A stretch of DNA of 64,000 nucleotides, taken from positions 215,514 through 279,513 of the forward strand of contig NZ_CANMQQ010000005.1 of NCBI RefSeq assembly GCF_947500045.1, read 5' to 3'. Source of the stretch: an uncultured Ruegeria sp. (GTDB lineage: Bacteria; Pseudomonadota; Alphaproteobacteria; Rhodobacterales; Rhodobacteraceae). Both the position numbers and the translations under genes were made by a program. Shown here in pieces: positions 37,919-46,573 of this stretch (position 1 is the stretch's first letter; each line of letters begins with the position of its first letter). Under the pieces are notes generated by a model. It had not been told where the DNA came from. It saw nothing but the letters and a program-made list of their open reading frames with translations, and ran no database searches.

Positions 37919-38467
37919 TTATTTCTGAGGCAGCGGGCCGATCAGCATGATCATCTGACGACCTTCCATTTTTGGAAAGTTTTCGACCTTACCGATTCCC
38001 TTGGTGTCTTCGGCCACACGTTCCAGCAGCTCGCGCCCCAGATTCTGGTGCGCCATTTCGCGGCCACGGAAACGCAGGGTGACTTTGACCTTGTCGCCGT
38101 TCTCAAGAAACTTGAACACGTTGCGCATCTTGACGTCATAGTCATGCGTATCGGTGTTAGGCCGGAATTTGACCTCTTTCACCTCGATGATCTTTTGCTT
38201 CTTGCGAGCTTCGCTTTCGCGCTTTTGCTGTTCGTACTTGAACTTGCCAAAATCCATAATTTTGCAGACCGGCGGGTTCGCGTTGGGCGAAATCTCAACC
38301 AGATCGAGGCCGACATCGGCGGCCATTTGCATGGCTCTCGCGGGCTGAACCACCCCCACGTTTTCACCTTCGGCGCCAATCAGGCGAATTTCGGAGGCAC
38401 GGATCTTATCATTGACGCGCGGGCCGGTATCTCGCTGGGGCGGCGCGTTGTGAGGTCTGCGGGCTAT
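37919..38467 (-). CDS. infC: translation initiation factor IF-3, ATA start
   Basis: A 182-residue IF-3, which binds the 30S subunit and checks start codons. The sequence [25 protein letters not shown] and the C-terminal [21 protein letters not shown] are diagnostic. No ATG, GTG or TTG lies at the expected start. AAAGGA (38476-38481) is followed eight bases later by an in-frame ATA at 38467, giving [11 protein letters not shown]; the frame above it runs on to a TTG at 38500 without a ribosome-binding site. Rare AUU/AUA starts on infC allow IF-3 to limit its own synthesis in other bacteria, so the same control is likely here. A three-codon ATG-AAC-CCA-TAG frame overlaps the ATA. Confidence 0.93.
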   Translation of the reverse strand: MARRPHNAPPQRDTGPRVNDKIRASEIRLIGAEGENVGVVQPARAMQMAADVGLDLVEISPNANPPVCKIMDFGKFKYEQQKRESEARKKQKIIEVKEVKFRPNTDTHDYDVKMRNVFKFLENGDKVKVTLRFRGREMAHQNLGRELLERVAEDTKGIGKVENFPKMEGRQMIMLIGPLPQK

Positions 38468-38625
38468 GGGTTCATTCCTTTGATGATTGCAGAATTTCAA
38501 GCCCGGAATTTAGACCGGGCTGAGAAGCGTTTCAAGCGGCATAAGTACCAGCCAGCCGGAAAATTCCGGGTATCTGGCAGGAATTGGGTTGCTCGGGCGC
38601 TAAAATGCCCGAGCGCGATATGTAT

Positions 38626-39459
38626 TCAGCCCACAAAGGCCTTTTCGATCACGAATTCCTTGGGTTCCGAATTGGCACCTTCGCGCAAACCAAAGTCTTC
38701 AAGGATCGCCTTGATGTCATGGTTGAACGCAAGGCTGCCGCAAACCATGGCGCGGTCGGTTTCGGGCTTGATACCACCATCGATGCCGAGATCACTAAAT
38801 ACGGTGCCATCTTTCAGCAGTTCGGTGATGCGGCCCATCTTTGGGCTCTCTTCCCGTGTTGTGGTCGGGTAATAGCGGATCTTGTCCGCAAACCCTTCGC
38901 CGATCAGTTCAGCCAGCAATTCGTCCTGGCGGATATTCTCGATCAACTCACGACCATACGCCAAATCTGCCACGTCGCGGCAGGTATGTGTGATGATGAC
39001 TTCATCGTAATCTTCATAGGTTTGCGGTTCACGCAGCAGCGATGCGAACGGGGCAAAACCGGTGCCGGTGGCAAAGAACCAGAGGCGCTTGCCGGGCAGC
39101 AATGCGTCATGGACCAGCGTTCCAACGGGCTTGGGCCGCAAGATGATCTGTTCACCTGGTTTGATGTGCTGCAGTTTCGAGGTCAGCGGGCCATCCTGAA
39201 CCTTGATCGAGTAGAACTCCAGCTCTTCGTCCCACGACGGCGAGGCAATCGAATAAGCCCGCAGCAAAGGTTTGCCATTGTCGCCCAGCAGGCCGATCAT
39301 AACGAACTCGCCCGAGCGGAAGCGCAGCGAGGCGGGGCGCGACACCTTGAACGAGAACAGGCTGTCGGTCCAATGCTTGACCTCGGTCACGGTCTGGGCA
39401 TCAGGCAGGACGGGGGCCTTTACGGCGGTTGCTTCACTCACGGGTTTCATCTCTGTCAT
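38626..39459 (-). CDS. fpr: ferredoxin/flavodoxin--NADP+ reductase
   Basis: A 277-residue FAD enzyme. FAD binding is seen at RAYSIASPSW, and the NADPH-binding motif at ATGTGFAPFASLLR. Its place at the downstream end of the sulfate-assimilation cluster suggests it supplies reduced ferredoxin or flavodoxin for sulfite reduction. The start could be 39459 (MTEMKPVSE) or 9 bases downstream. The gap to the DUF934 gene is about 100 bases and contains an ACCGGT-flanked inverted repeat. Confidence 0.93.
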   Translation of the reverse strand: MTEMKPVSEATAVKAPVLPDAQTVTEVKHWTDSLFSFKVSRPASLRFRSGEFVMIGLLGDNGKPLLRAYSIASPSWDEELEFYSIKVQDGPLTSKLQHIKPGEQIILRPKPVGTLVHDALLPGKRLWFFATGTGFAPFASLLREPQTYEDYDEVIITHTCRDVADLAYGRELIENIRQDELLAELIGEGFADKIRYYPTTTREESPKMGRITELLKDGTVFSDLGIDGGIKPETDRAMVCGSLAFNHDIKAILEDFGLREGANSEPKEFVIEKAFVG

Positions 39460-39565
39460 CGTTTCACTACCGGTCTGCTAAACCGGTATCTCCGTTTAAT
39501 CTTTGATCCAAGTCAGGAAAAGGGGGCAGATTGCCCCTGTGGTATCTCAGGCTGGCGATGGCGAG

Positions 39566-39973
39566 TTAGCCGCGCAGGCGGGCCTGATAGTTGTTATCTT
39601 GCCAGTTGGCGCGTGCCAACCACTGATCTTCGGGCTGACGTGCGGCAAGGCTGTGATCGATTTCAACCTCATCGAACCCGCTGCGGCGGGCCATGGCGTA
39701 TTGATCTGCCAGCACATGGCCTTTGGCGCGGAGGCGACCGGTATAGCCTTTCAGCCGCAGTACCCGCGCAATGGTAAATCCGCGCCCATCTGCTGAAGAC
39801 GGGAAATCGACACGAACCATCCGAGCGCTGCCCAGACGGTCGATCAATTCATCCGGGTCGGTGTCCGAGCTTACGTCAAGGGCAACTACGTCGTTGGCGG
39901 CGTCGTCCAACGTGACAAAGCCGTCGGTCCAGTCCTCGGGCGAAAAGCCTTGGTCATTTACGATTACATTCAT
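39566..39973 (-). CDS. DUF934 family protein (sulfate-assimilation associated)
   Basis: A 135-residue protein recognised as DUF934, a family that travels with cysH and cysI in proteobacteria; its biochemical role is not established. Seen are GRGFTIARVLRLKGYTGRLRAKG and a C-terminal AMARRSGFDEVEI. Its ATG overlaps the cysH stop by four bases (ATGA on the minus strand), consistent with a coupled operon. Confidence 0.88.
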   Translation of the reverse strand: MNVIVNDQGFSPEDWTDGFVTLDDAANDVVALDVSSDTDPDELIDRLGSARMVRVDFPSSADGRGFTIARVLRLKGYTGRLRAKGHVLADQYAMARRSGFDEVEIDHSLAARQPEDQWLARANWQDNNYQARLRG

Positions 39974-40731
39974 GTTTTCTCTCCAACGCGCACCATCTTA
40001 CCGTCGACAAAATGGATGCCGCATTCTTCCTTGTTCTGCTCGCGCCAGCGTCCGGCGCGCGGGTCTTCGCCCTCTTTGACTGGCGAGGTGCAGGGGGCAC
40101 AGCCAATCGACGGGTACCCCTTGGCCACAAGCGGATGCCGGGGCAGGTTGTTTTCGTCCATATAGGTGCGCACGTCTTCGGGTGCCCAGTGGGCCAGCGG
40201 GTTGACCTTAATCCGTCCGGTGCTGTCCTCGACTTCGAAGAATTCAAGTGCCGCGCGCGTCCCGGACTGAAATCGCTTACGCCCGGATATCCAGCCGCAA
40301 TATCCAGTCAGTGCCTGTTGCAGCGGAAAAGTCTTGCGCAGGTTGCAGCAGGCATCCGTATCACGCAGATGTAACGCCCCATAGGGGTCGTCGCGTTTGA
40401 TATCTTCCTCATCCGCATGGATGATTTTGACATTGGTAAGCCCCAAACGCTCGCTGACTTCGTATTGGTATTCCAGCGTTTCTGCAAACAACATCTGCGT
40501 GTCGATGAATAGAACCGGCGTGGCCTTATCGACCACGGCAGCCATATGCAGCAACACCACAGATTCAGCCCCAAAGCTGGATACAAGCGCGAGCTTATCA
40601 ATCTCTTCGATCGCGCCGTGCATCACGTCATGGGCACTGTGGTGGCGGAACCGGGTGTTCAGCGCGTCGACTTGTTCTGTCAACTCGCGCCGGTTGCATC
40701 CCAGTTCCGTCTGGATCAGATCAAGCGGCAT
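39970..40731 (-). CDS. cysH: adenylyl-sulfate (APS) reductase
   Basis: A 253-residue reductase that makes sulfite from activated sulfate. The pairs DACCNLRKT and GCAPCTSP, together four Cys ligands for a [4Fe-4S] cluster, mark it as the APS-type rather than the PAPS-only E. coli type. The catalytic Cys is in KEECGIH near the C-terminus, and SSFGAES is the phosphosulfate-binding P-loop-like motif. The true start is ATG 40731 (MPLDLIQTE); a longer frame up to 41016 overlaps cysI and is a shadow. The start overlaps the 3' end of cysI by 11 bases. Confidence 0.95.
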   Translation of the reverse strand: MPLDLIQTELGCNRRELTEQVDALNTRFRHHSAHDVMHGAIEEIDKLALVSSFGAESVVLLHMAAVVDKATPVLFIDTQMLFAETLEYQYEVSERLGLTNVKIIHADEEDIKRDDPYGALHLRDTDACCNLRKTFPLQQALTGYCGWISGRKRFQSGTRAALEFFEVEDSTGRIKVNPLAHWAPEDVRTYMDENNLPRHPLVAKGYPSIGCAPCTSPVKEGEDPRAGRWREQNKEECGIHFVDGKMVRVGEKT

Positions 40732-42385
40732 TTGCCTGCGCCTCGGGGTAAAGCACAGCTTTGAAAGGCGCCATGCCGATACGACGATAGGTTTCGAGGA
40801 AAGTCTCCTCGTCCCTGTTACGCAGTTCCAGATAGGCTTCGACGATGCGTTCGACGGCCGGAACGATCTCATCATAGGCAAAGCCGGGACCCGTGCGGTC
40901 ACCAACGGCCGCAGTCTCTGTCGCGTCACCACCCAGAGTGATCTGGTAGTTTTCGACACCAGCACGGTCCAAACCCAAAATGCCGATATGGCCGACATGG
41001 TGGTGACCACAGGCATTGATGCAGCCCGATATCTTGATCTTCAGGTGGCCGATATCATGCTCTAGCTTCATGTCTTCAAACCGGGTCGCGATTTCCTGCG
41101 CAACCGGGATCGAACGGGCCGTTGCCAGCGCGCAATAGTCCATGCCGGGGCAGGCGATGATATCGCTGATCAGGCCGATATTGGCGGTGGCCAGTTCGTA
41201 CTCTTTCAGCTTCGCATGGATCGCGGGCAGGTCCGATTTGTGGACATGCGGCAGAATCACGTTTTGCTCATGGCTGATGCGCAGCTCGTCATAGGCAAAC
41301 TCTTCGGCCAGATCGGCCATCACGCGCATCTGTTCGGCAGTTGCATCACCCGGCGTCTGGCCGTGCTTCTTGATCGAGATTGTGACAATCGCGTGGTCCG
41401 CATTTTTGTGCGGCGCGATGTTGGTATCAACCCACGACCGGAAGACCGGATCGTTGGTATAGGCGCCTTCGAACGAGGCAACCGAACCGTCACGGAAGGC
41501 CGGGGCAGCAAAGTGGCCCTTGATCTCTTCCAACAGGTTCATATCCGCGCCTTTAAATTGAGGGCGGACCTGCAAGAAACGCTCGTTTACCTTGGCACGG
41601 ATGGCGTCGATGCCATGCTCATGCACGGTGATCTTGATGCGCGCCTTGTACTTGTTGTCGCGGCGACCGATTTGGTTCCACACGGAAACGGTGGCCTCCA
41701 GGTAAGCCAGCAGGTCGTCGAAGGCAACAAACTCGGACAGCTCTTTGCCAATCATCGGGGTGCGGCCCAGACCGCCGCCGACAATCACGCGTGCACCCAG
41801 AACGCCGTCACGCTCAACCAGTTGCAGACCGATGTCATGTGCTTTGATCACCGCCCGGTCGTTTTCCGACCCGGTGATTGCGATCTTGAACTTGCGCGGC
41901 ATGAACTGGAACTCGGGGTGGTCGGTTGACCACTGGCGCAGCAATTCCGCGTATGGACGCGGGTCAGCAACCTCATCCGCCGCCGCACCGGCGAAATGGT
42001 CAGCGGTCACGTTACGGATAGTGTTGCCCGAGGTTTGGATGGCGTGCATGCCAACTTCGGCCAGCGCGTCCAGCATATCCGGCACGTCGTTCAGCTTGGG
42101 CCAGTTGTACTGGATGTTCTGGCGGGTGGTGAAATGGCCATAGCCTTTGTCCCACTTCTCGGCCAGCAGGGCCAGTTGGCGCATCTGCGCGCTGCTCAGC
42201 GTGCCGTACGGAATGGCGACCCGCAGCATGTAGGCGTGCAGCTGTAGATACAGGCCATTCATCAGGCGCAGGGGTTTGAATTCATCCTCGGTCAGCGAGC
42301 CGTCGATCCGACGCTCAACCTGCGCCCGGAACTGGGCGTTACGTTCTGCCAAAAATGCTGTGTCGAACTCGGAGTAGCGATACAT
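40721..42385 (-). CDS. cysI: sulfite reductase hemoprotein (nitrite/sulfite reductase family)
   Basis: A 554-residue siroheme and [4Fe-4S] enzyme reducing sulfite to sulfide. The cluster ligands are seen in CPGMDYC and in GCINACGHHHVGHIG (C-x3-C). Two ferredoxin-like repeat domains with RQNIQYNWPKL and EQNVILPHV are present. Length matches the single-subunit, ferredoxin-dependent type rather than CysJI, and the fpr gene downstream fits that. It begins the run cysI-cysH-DUF934. Confidence 0.95.
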   Translation of the reverse strand: MYRYSEFDTAFLAERNAQFRAQVERRIDGSLTEDEFKPLRLMNGLYLQLHAYMLRVAIPYGTLSSAQMRQLALLAEKWDKGYGHFTTRQNIQYNWPKLNDVPDMLDALAEVGMHAIQTSGNTIRNVTADHFAGAAADEVADPRPYAELLRQWSTDHPEFQFMPRKFKIAITGSENDRAVIKAHDIGLQLVERDGVLGARVIVGGGLGRTPMIGKELSEFVAFDDLLAYLEATVSVWNQIGRRDNKYKARIKITVHEHGIDAIRAKVNERFLQVRPQFKGADMNLLEEIKGHFAAPAFRDGSVASFEGAYTNDPVFRSWVDTNIAPHKNADHAIVTISIKKHGQTPGDATAEQMRVMADLAEEFAYDELRISHEQNVILPHVHKSDLPAIHAKLKEYELATANIGLISDIIACPGMDYCALATARSIPVAQEIATRFEDMKLEHDIGHLKIKISGCINACGHHHVGHIGILGLDRAGVENYQITLGGDATETAAVGDRTGPGFAYDEIVPAVERIVEAYLELRNRDEETFLETYRRIGMAPFKAVLYPEAQANAA

Positions 42386-42451
42386 GATTAGCTGTCCTTA
42401 ATTGCAGCCCCGAACCTTGGGGCCTTGAAGGGGAGAGAGGTGGGCCAGAGG

Positions 42452-42766
42452 TCAGGTCCGGGGCTGCGGGGAGGTTTCCTGTTTGCCATGGGCATAGTTG
42501 GACGGGCCAGTCCGGCGGAAATCCTCTCGAAAATGGGTGGGTTCGGGGCCGTTGTTACCAGCAATGGCGTCAGCGAGATAAGCGCCAACGATCTTGTTGG
42601 CCTGACGTGAGGCATCCAGCAGCCGAACCTGAGCGTGGGCTTCGTCTGTGATCAGCTCGGCCTCGGACAGCTCACGCGACCAGCGGTCATCTTCGGTCTG
42701 GTAGATCACATCGCCTTCAAGCAAGTCATTGGCGGTGACGACTTTGGGGGAAAAAGCGCGGGCCAT
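42452..42766 (-). CDS. DUF2849 family protein
   Basis: A 104-residue protein of the DUF2849 type, which in Rhodobacterales and Rhizobiales sits between siroheme synthase and sulfite reductase genes; function unknown. It begins MARAFSPKVVTANDLLEGDVIY. Here siroheme synthase (cysG) is not upstream, unlike in many relatives. AAGGAG lies eight bases before the ATG. The stop of a short 33-codon frame shares one base with the ATG (TGATG). Confidence 0.88.
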   Translation of the reverse strand: MARAFSPKVVTANDLLEGDVIYQTEDDRWSRELSEAELITDEAHAQVRLLDASRQANKIVGAYLADAIAGNNGPEPTHFREDFRRTGPSNYAHGKQETSPQPRT

Positions 42767-42867
42767 CAGGCAAACTCCTTGTTGAAAACCGAGACGGTCT
42801 GCAGGCGGCGTGCGGCGCTGATAAAGCCAGGCTTATGAGTGTGTTCATTTGATTGTAAGACCTGCAT
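42766..42867 (-). CDS. possible 33-residue leader peptide
   Basis: An ATG at 42867 opens a 33-codon frame ending in TGA that shares its A with the DUF2849 start. The second half of the frame has codons rich in G or C at the third position (CGC CGC CTG CAG ACC GTC TCG), as real genes here do. The product contains no Cys, so a classical cysteine attenuator is not indicated. The Shine-Dalgarno is weak. It may be a leader peptide or a relic. Confidence 0.35.
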   Translation of the reverse strand: MQVLQSNEHTHKPGFISAARRLQTVSVFNKEFA

Positions 42868-42947
42868 CGGATCATCTCGTGACTTGATTGACTTGAATGC
42901 CAATATAGGAAATATTCCCAACATGTCGCTATATGCGGCGTTAAATA

Positions 42948-42961
42948 AGAACATATGTTCT
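42948..42961. promoter_or_regulatory. 14-base perfect palindrome, candidate Lrp operator
   Basis: AGAACATATGTTCT, 51 bases before the lrp-type ATG, in the divergent promoter region of the cys operon. The surrounding bases are A+T-rich, with a second imperfect palindrome GGAAATATTCC at 42908. Position and symmetry suit a regulator site. Confidence 0.55.
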
Positions 42962-43011
42962 AATGAGTATTGCGATCGAAGCTTTTGTCCTGAAATGGAA
43001 GGAATATTGGA

Positions 43012-43491
43012 ATGTCGGTGCGGATAGACGACACAGATCGGAAAATTCTAGCCGAGCTACAACGGGATGCCAGCCAGTCACTTGACGAAATTGCGGCTCG
43101 TGTAGGGAGTTCAAAGACACCTGTTTGGAATCGCATTCGCAAGTTGAAAGGCGCCGGGGTCGTTGGCCAGCAGACGGTGTTGCTGGATGCTGAGGCGCTG
43201 GGGTTTGAGGCCACATTCTTTGTGCTGATCCGCACATCCGAGCATGAAGCTGAGTGGCAGCAGAAGTTCCTGAAAGCGCTGCGCGATCGACCGGAAGTGC
43301 AGGAAGCGCATCGGCTGGCGGGCGACATTGACTATATCCTGAAAGTTCGGGTCAAGAATGCACGTGCCTATGATGCGTTTTACCAAGCGCTGATCTCAGA
43401 GGTGCGGGTGCATAACGTCACGGCCCTGCTGTCGATGGAAGAGATCAAGTCGACCACGATGCTGCCTCTGAAAGCAGTTGGGGCAGAGTGA
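43012..43491 (+). CDS. Lrp/AsnC family regulator of the cys operon
   Basis: A 159-residue Lrp-type regulator. The N-terminal winged helix is LDEIAARVGSSKTPVWNRIRKL, and the C-terminal RAM domain ends with the pattern VRVHNVTALLSMEEIKST. It is divergent from the sulfate-assimilation operon with a palindrome in the shared gap, so control of cysteine or sulfate assimilation is inferred. The effector amino acid is not known. Confidence 0.9.
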   Translation: MSVRIDDTDRKILAELQRDASQSLDEIAARVGSSKTPVWNRIRKLKGAGVVGQQTVLLDAEALGFEATFFVLIRTSEHEAEWQQKFLKALRDRPEVQEAHRLAGDIDYILKVRVKNARAYDAFYQALISEVRVHNVTALLSMEEIKSTTMLPLKAVGAE

Positions 43492-43501
43492 AGTAAATTA
43501 G

Positions 43502-43571
43502 GGGGGCGCTGCCCCCGTCGCCCAGGGGCGGCTCCCCCGAGGTATTATTAGCCAGATGAAGAACGGATCCG
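43502..43571. repeat. dispersed repeat, copy 2 (after lrp)
   Basis: GGGGGC-GCT-GCCCCC hairpin followed by a tail (43534-43570) sharing the TATTATTAGCCAGATGAA and GGATCC parts with copy 1 at 33840-33899. It lies between the convergent ends of the Lrp-type and P450 genes. Confidence 0.8.
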
Positions 43572-43611
43572 GGTTTCATTGATCGGTTGGTATTACGTGA
43601 GGAATGTGGTG

Positions 43612-44793
43612 TCAGGTTACGATCATGAGCTTGGTCAAGCCATGAAAGTGGTAGCTGCCCGAGTATTGAGGGGCATCCGAAAGCCTTAGATTTGGGCATC
43701 GTTGGAAGAGAACCGGAAGCGCGATCCGCATCTCGAGGCGCGCCAATGGGGCACCCACGCAGAAATGAAGGCCGCCACCAAAGCTGGTGTTGGCGCTGAT
43801 ATCTCGCACAGGATCGAATGTGTCAGGCCGGGGCCAGATGGCAGGGTCGCGATTGGCAGCCCCAAGCAGCAGCGCAACTTCATCGCCACGGGCGAAGCGG
43901 TGCCCAAAGATTTCGACGTCTTCATAAGCAAACCTTCGGAACATGTGGAGCGGTGGGTCGATGCGCAGTATTTCCTCGACGACGCCATCGATGGTGTCTG
44001 GAGACGTGACACAGTGTTGAGTTCTTGTGGTTAGGATCGTTTTTACACCGTTGCCGATGGCGTGAACCGTCGCTTCGTGACCAGCGTTCAGCAAGAGAAT
44101 GCAGGTTGTGATCAACTCTTCGCGCGAAAGCTTCTCGCCATCTTCTTCTGCCACGATCAATCGGGTGATCAGATCGTCGCGTGGGTCGCTGCGGCGTTTT
44201 TCGATGTAGCTTTCAAGATAGGAAGTGAATTCTTGCGTGGCGCGGACGGCGTCATCTTCGGTCTGGCGGGTGCGGTTTGCCTGATACATCGCGACCATTG
44301 CGTGCGACCAATGCAGAAGGTGTGGGGCCATTTCTTCCGGAACGCCCAGCAAGCGGCAGATCGTGATAACGGGAACCTGCGTGCAGTAGGCCTGTAGCAG
44401 ATCGAAAGGACCGTCAGGGAATTCATCAATCAAATCGTGGCACATCTGTTCGATCGAAGGTTGCAGCGCGGTGATCGCACGGGATGTGAAGGCCCGCAGG
44501 ACCAACGATCGCAGTCGTGTGTGCCGGGGCGGTTCGAGTTCTAGCATCGAATGCGCTTCGACCGCAAGCCAGGGTGCAAGATGTTGATGGCCCGGTTGAG
44601 CAAGCTCCGCGGGGACTTCGCGTCCGAAACGCCGATCACGCAAAAGCGTATGCACCGCTTTGTGTGAAACAGCAGCGACCAGGCTGTAATCTTCCCAATA
44701 GAACAGATCGCCCTTCCGGCGAGCGCTGTCATAAAATGGATAGGGGTTTTGCACGAATGCCGGGTCGATCGGGGATTGGGACAGCGTCTTCAT
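43612..44793 (-). CDS. cytochrome P450
   Basis: A 393-residue soluble bacterial P450 monooxygenase. The heme-Cys motif is FGGGLHFCVGAPLARLE, the I-helix oxygen-activation motif is AGHEAT, and the ExxR motif is EEILR. Length is normal for class I bacterial P450s that use ferredoxin. No ferredoxin or ferredoxin reductase is adjacent apart from fpr 4 kb away. The start is uncertain: ATG 44793 (MKTLSQSP) is chosen, with others up to 66 bases upstream, none with a clear Shine-Dalgarno. The divergent dctB start lies 46 bases away. Confidence 0.92.
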   Translation of the reverse strand: MKTLSQSPIDPAFVQNPYPFYDSARRKGDLFYWEDYSLVAAVSHKAVHTLLRDRRFGREVPAELAQPGHQHLAPWLAVEAHSMLELEPPRHTRLRSLVLRAFTSRAITALQPSIEQMCHDLIDEFPDGPFDLLQAYCTQVPVITICRLLGVPEEMAPHLLHWSHAMVAMYQANRTRQTEDDAVRATQEFTSYLESYIEKRRSDPRDDLITRLIVAEEDGEKLSREELITTCILLLNAGHEATVHAIGNGVKTILTTRTQHCVTSPDTIDGVVEEILRIDPPLHMFRRFAYEDVEIFGHRFARGDEVALLLGAANRDPAIWPRPDTFDPVRDISANTSFGGGLHFCVGAPLARLEMRIALPVLFQRCPNLRLSDAPQYSGSYHFHGLTKLMIVT

Positions 44794-44839
44794 GTGGTGC
44801 ACACTTGCCATGGGCGTCGCTGAATGCAAGACCCTAGAC

Positions 44840-46573
44840 ATGCAACGGGTTTGGATCATTGCAGGTTTTTTATGTGCAGTCGGATTGCTGTCGGCGGGGG
44901 TCTGGACGTATGGCTATCGTCAGGCCTTGTCACAGCTGAGCGAAAAGGCCGAGGCTGATCTGGAATTGGCGGCCGACCGGTTGAGCACGCAGATGCAGGT
45001 CTATCAGGAAGTGGCCGCCTTAGTAGCAGACCATCCAGCATTGCAAACGCTTGAAGGCCTGGCTCAGAAGCGGACAGCCCAGAAAGTGTTGCTAGACGTG
45101 GCTGACAAGACGGCTGCGGTTAACGTGATGTATCTGGATGCAATTGGTCGGGTTCTGGTATCTGCACAACCTGTGACGCCGCGCAATTTGTCCGCACATC
45201 CCGCTTTTCAGCGCGCCATGCAGGGCGCGTTAGGCAGTGCGCATGGTGTCGAAGAAGCGAGTGGTGATCGTATCTATTCTTATGCCGCTCCGGCGTTTGG
45301 TGACTTCGGCCAAATTCAGGGCGTGCTTATGGTCTTGGCGGATGTGCAGGATGTGGAACAGACTTGGCGCGGCAGCACTGATGCGGTGTTTTTCATCGAT
45401 GCCGAAGGGGTTGTTTTTATTTCGAACCGTTCAGATTTGTTGTTATGGCGTCGGGGCGTCGGCCAGCAGGGTCTGGTGTTGCCTGAGGGTAAGACCGTTG
45501 ATTTTGCGTCGACCATGGTGGCAGGCCATGAGGTTTGGAGTTTGAATTGGGGGCGCTACCTTCCGCGCCGTGCCTTGCATTTGACACTTGATCTGCCCGT
45601 AATTGCGATGACTGCCGAAATGCTGGTCGACGTCGCCCCCGCCCGCCGTTTGGCGGGATTGCAGGCTGCAGCCGTTGCGGCGATCTGTTTTGCGTTTGGC
45701 GCGCTGCTGTTTTTAGCTTCGGAACGTCGGCGGACGTTGGCGGATGCCAACGCCGTGTTGGAAAGCCGTGTTGCGCAACGAACACGTGCCTTGACCGCAG
45801 CGAACTCTGCGTTGCGTCGCGAAGTCGTGGAGAGGCAGGACGCCGAGGCGGCGCTCAAGCAGGCTCAGGCCGATCTGGTTCAGGCTGGCAAATTGAGTGC
45901 ATTGGGCAAGATGTCGGCGGGGATTAGCCATGAGCTGAACCAACCTTTGATGGCAATAAGGCAATTCGCTGACAATGGTTCTGAATTTTTGGAGCGCGGT
46001 AAGGACCAGAAAGCCGGTGAAAATCTGGGCCGTATTTCCGATATGGCCGCGCGCATGGCGCGAATCATCAAGAACCTGCGTGCATTCGCCAGAAATGAAA
46101 GCGAACCGATGGGTCGCGTTGATCTTGTGCAGGTCCTGAACACCGCCACAGAACTGACTGAGGCCAGGTTGCGCGATGAATGTATTGAGCTGGAATGGAA
46201 ACCGCCGACCACCGCAGTCTACGCTTGGGGAGGCGAAGTGCGATTGGTGCAGGTTTTTGTCAACCTTATCAACAATGCGGCGGATGCTATGGCCAACCGG
46301 CCCATTCGCAGGATATCCATAGCCGTTGCAGAGGGGCAACCCATTCGTGTTTCGGTTCGAGACACCGGCCCGGGCATCGAAGATCCGGATCGCGTATTCG
46401 AACCTTTCTACACCACGAAAACGGTTGGCACCTCGGAAGGGATGGGTCTTGGTTTGTCAATCTCTTATGGTCTGGTTCAGAGCTTTGGTGGCGATATTCG
46501 CGGCGCCAACACGGACGACGGTGCAGAATTCACGGTCGAGCTGGAACCTTTTGAAGAGGATCAAGCAGCATGA
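44840..46573 (+). CDS. dctB: DctB-type sensor histidine kinase
   Basis: A 577-residue inner membrane histidine kinase. One N-terminal transmembrane helix is followed by a large periplasmic domain of the double-Cache kind, a second helix around residues 275-295, a coiled-coil segment and the kinase core. The phosphoacceptor His364 is in SAGISHELNQPLMAIRQF, typical of DctB, and the ATPase boxes are visible as FVNLINNAADAM and GMGLGLSISYGL. It senses C4-dicarboxylates such as succinate or malate in characterised relatives. It overlaps dctD by four bases. Confidence 0.93.
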   Translation: MQRVWIIAGFLCAVGLLSAGVWTYGYRQALSQLSEKAEADLELAADRLSTQMQVYQEVAALVADHPALQTLEGLAQKRTAQKVLLDVADKTAAVNVMYLDAIGRVLVSAQPVTPRNLSAHPAFQRAMQGALGSAHGVEEASGDRIYSYAAPAFGDFGQIQGVLMVLADVQDVEQTWRGSTDAVFFIDAEGVVFISNRSDLLLWRRGVGQQGLVLPEGKTVDFASTMVAGHEVWSLNWGRYLPRRALHLTLDLPVIAMTAEMLVDVAPARRLAGLQAAAVAAICFAFGALLFLASERRRTLADANAVLESRVAQRTRALTAANSALRREVVERQDAEAALKQAQADLVQAGKLSALGKMSAGISHELNQPLMAIRQFADNGSEFLERGKDQKAGENLGRISDMAARMARIIKNLRAFARNESEPMGRVDLVQVLNTATELTEARLRDECIELEWKPPTTAVYAWGGEVRLVQVFVNLINNAADAMANRPIRRISIAVAEGQPIRVSVRDTGPGIEDPDRVFEPFYTTKTVGTSEGMGLGLSISYGLVQSFGGDIRGANTDDGAEFTVELEPFEEDQAA

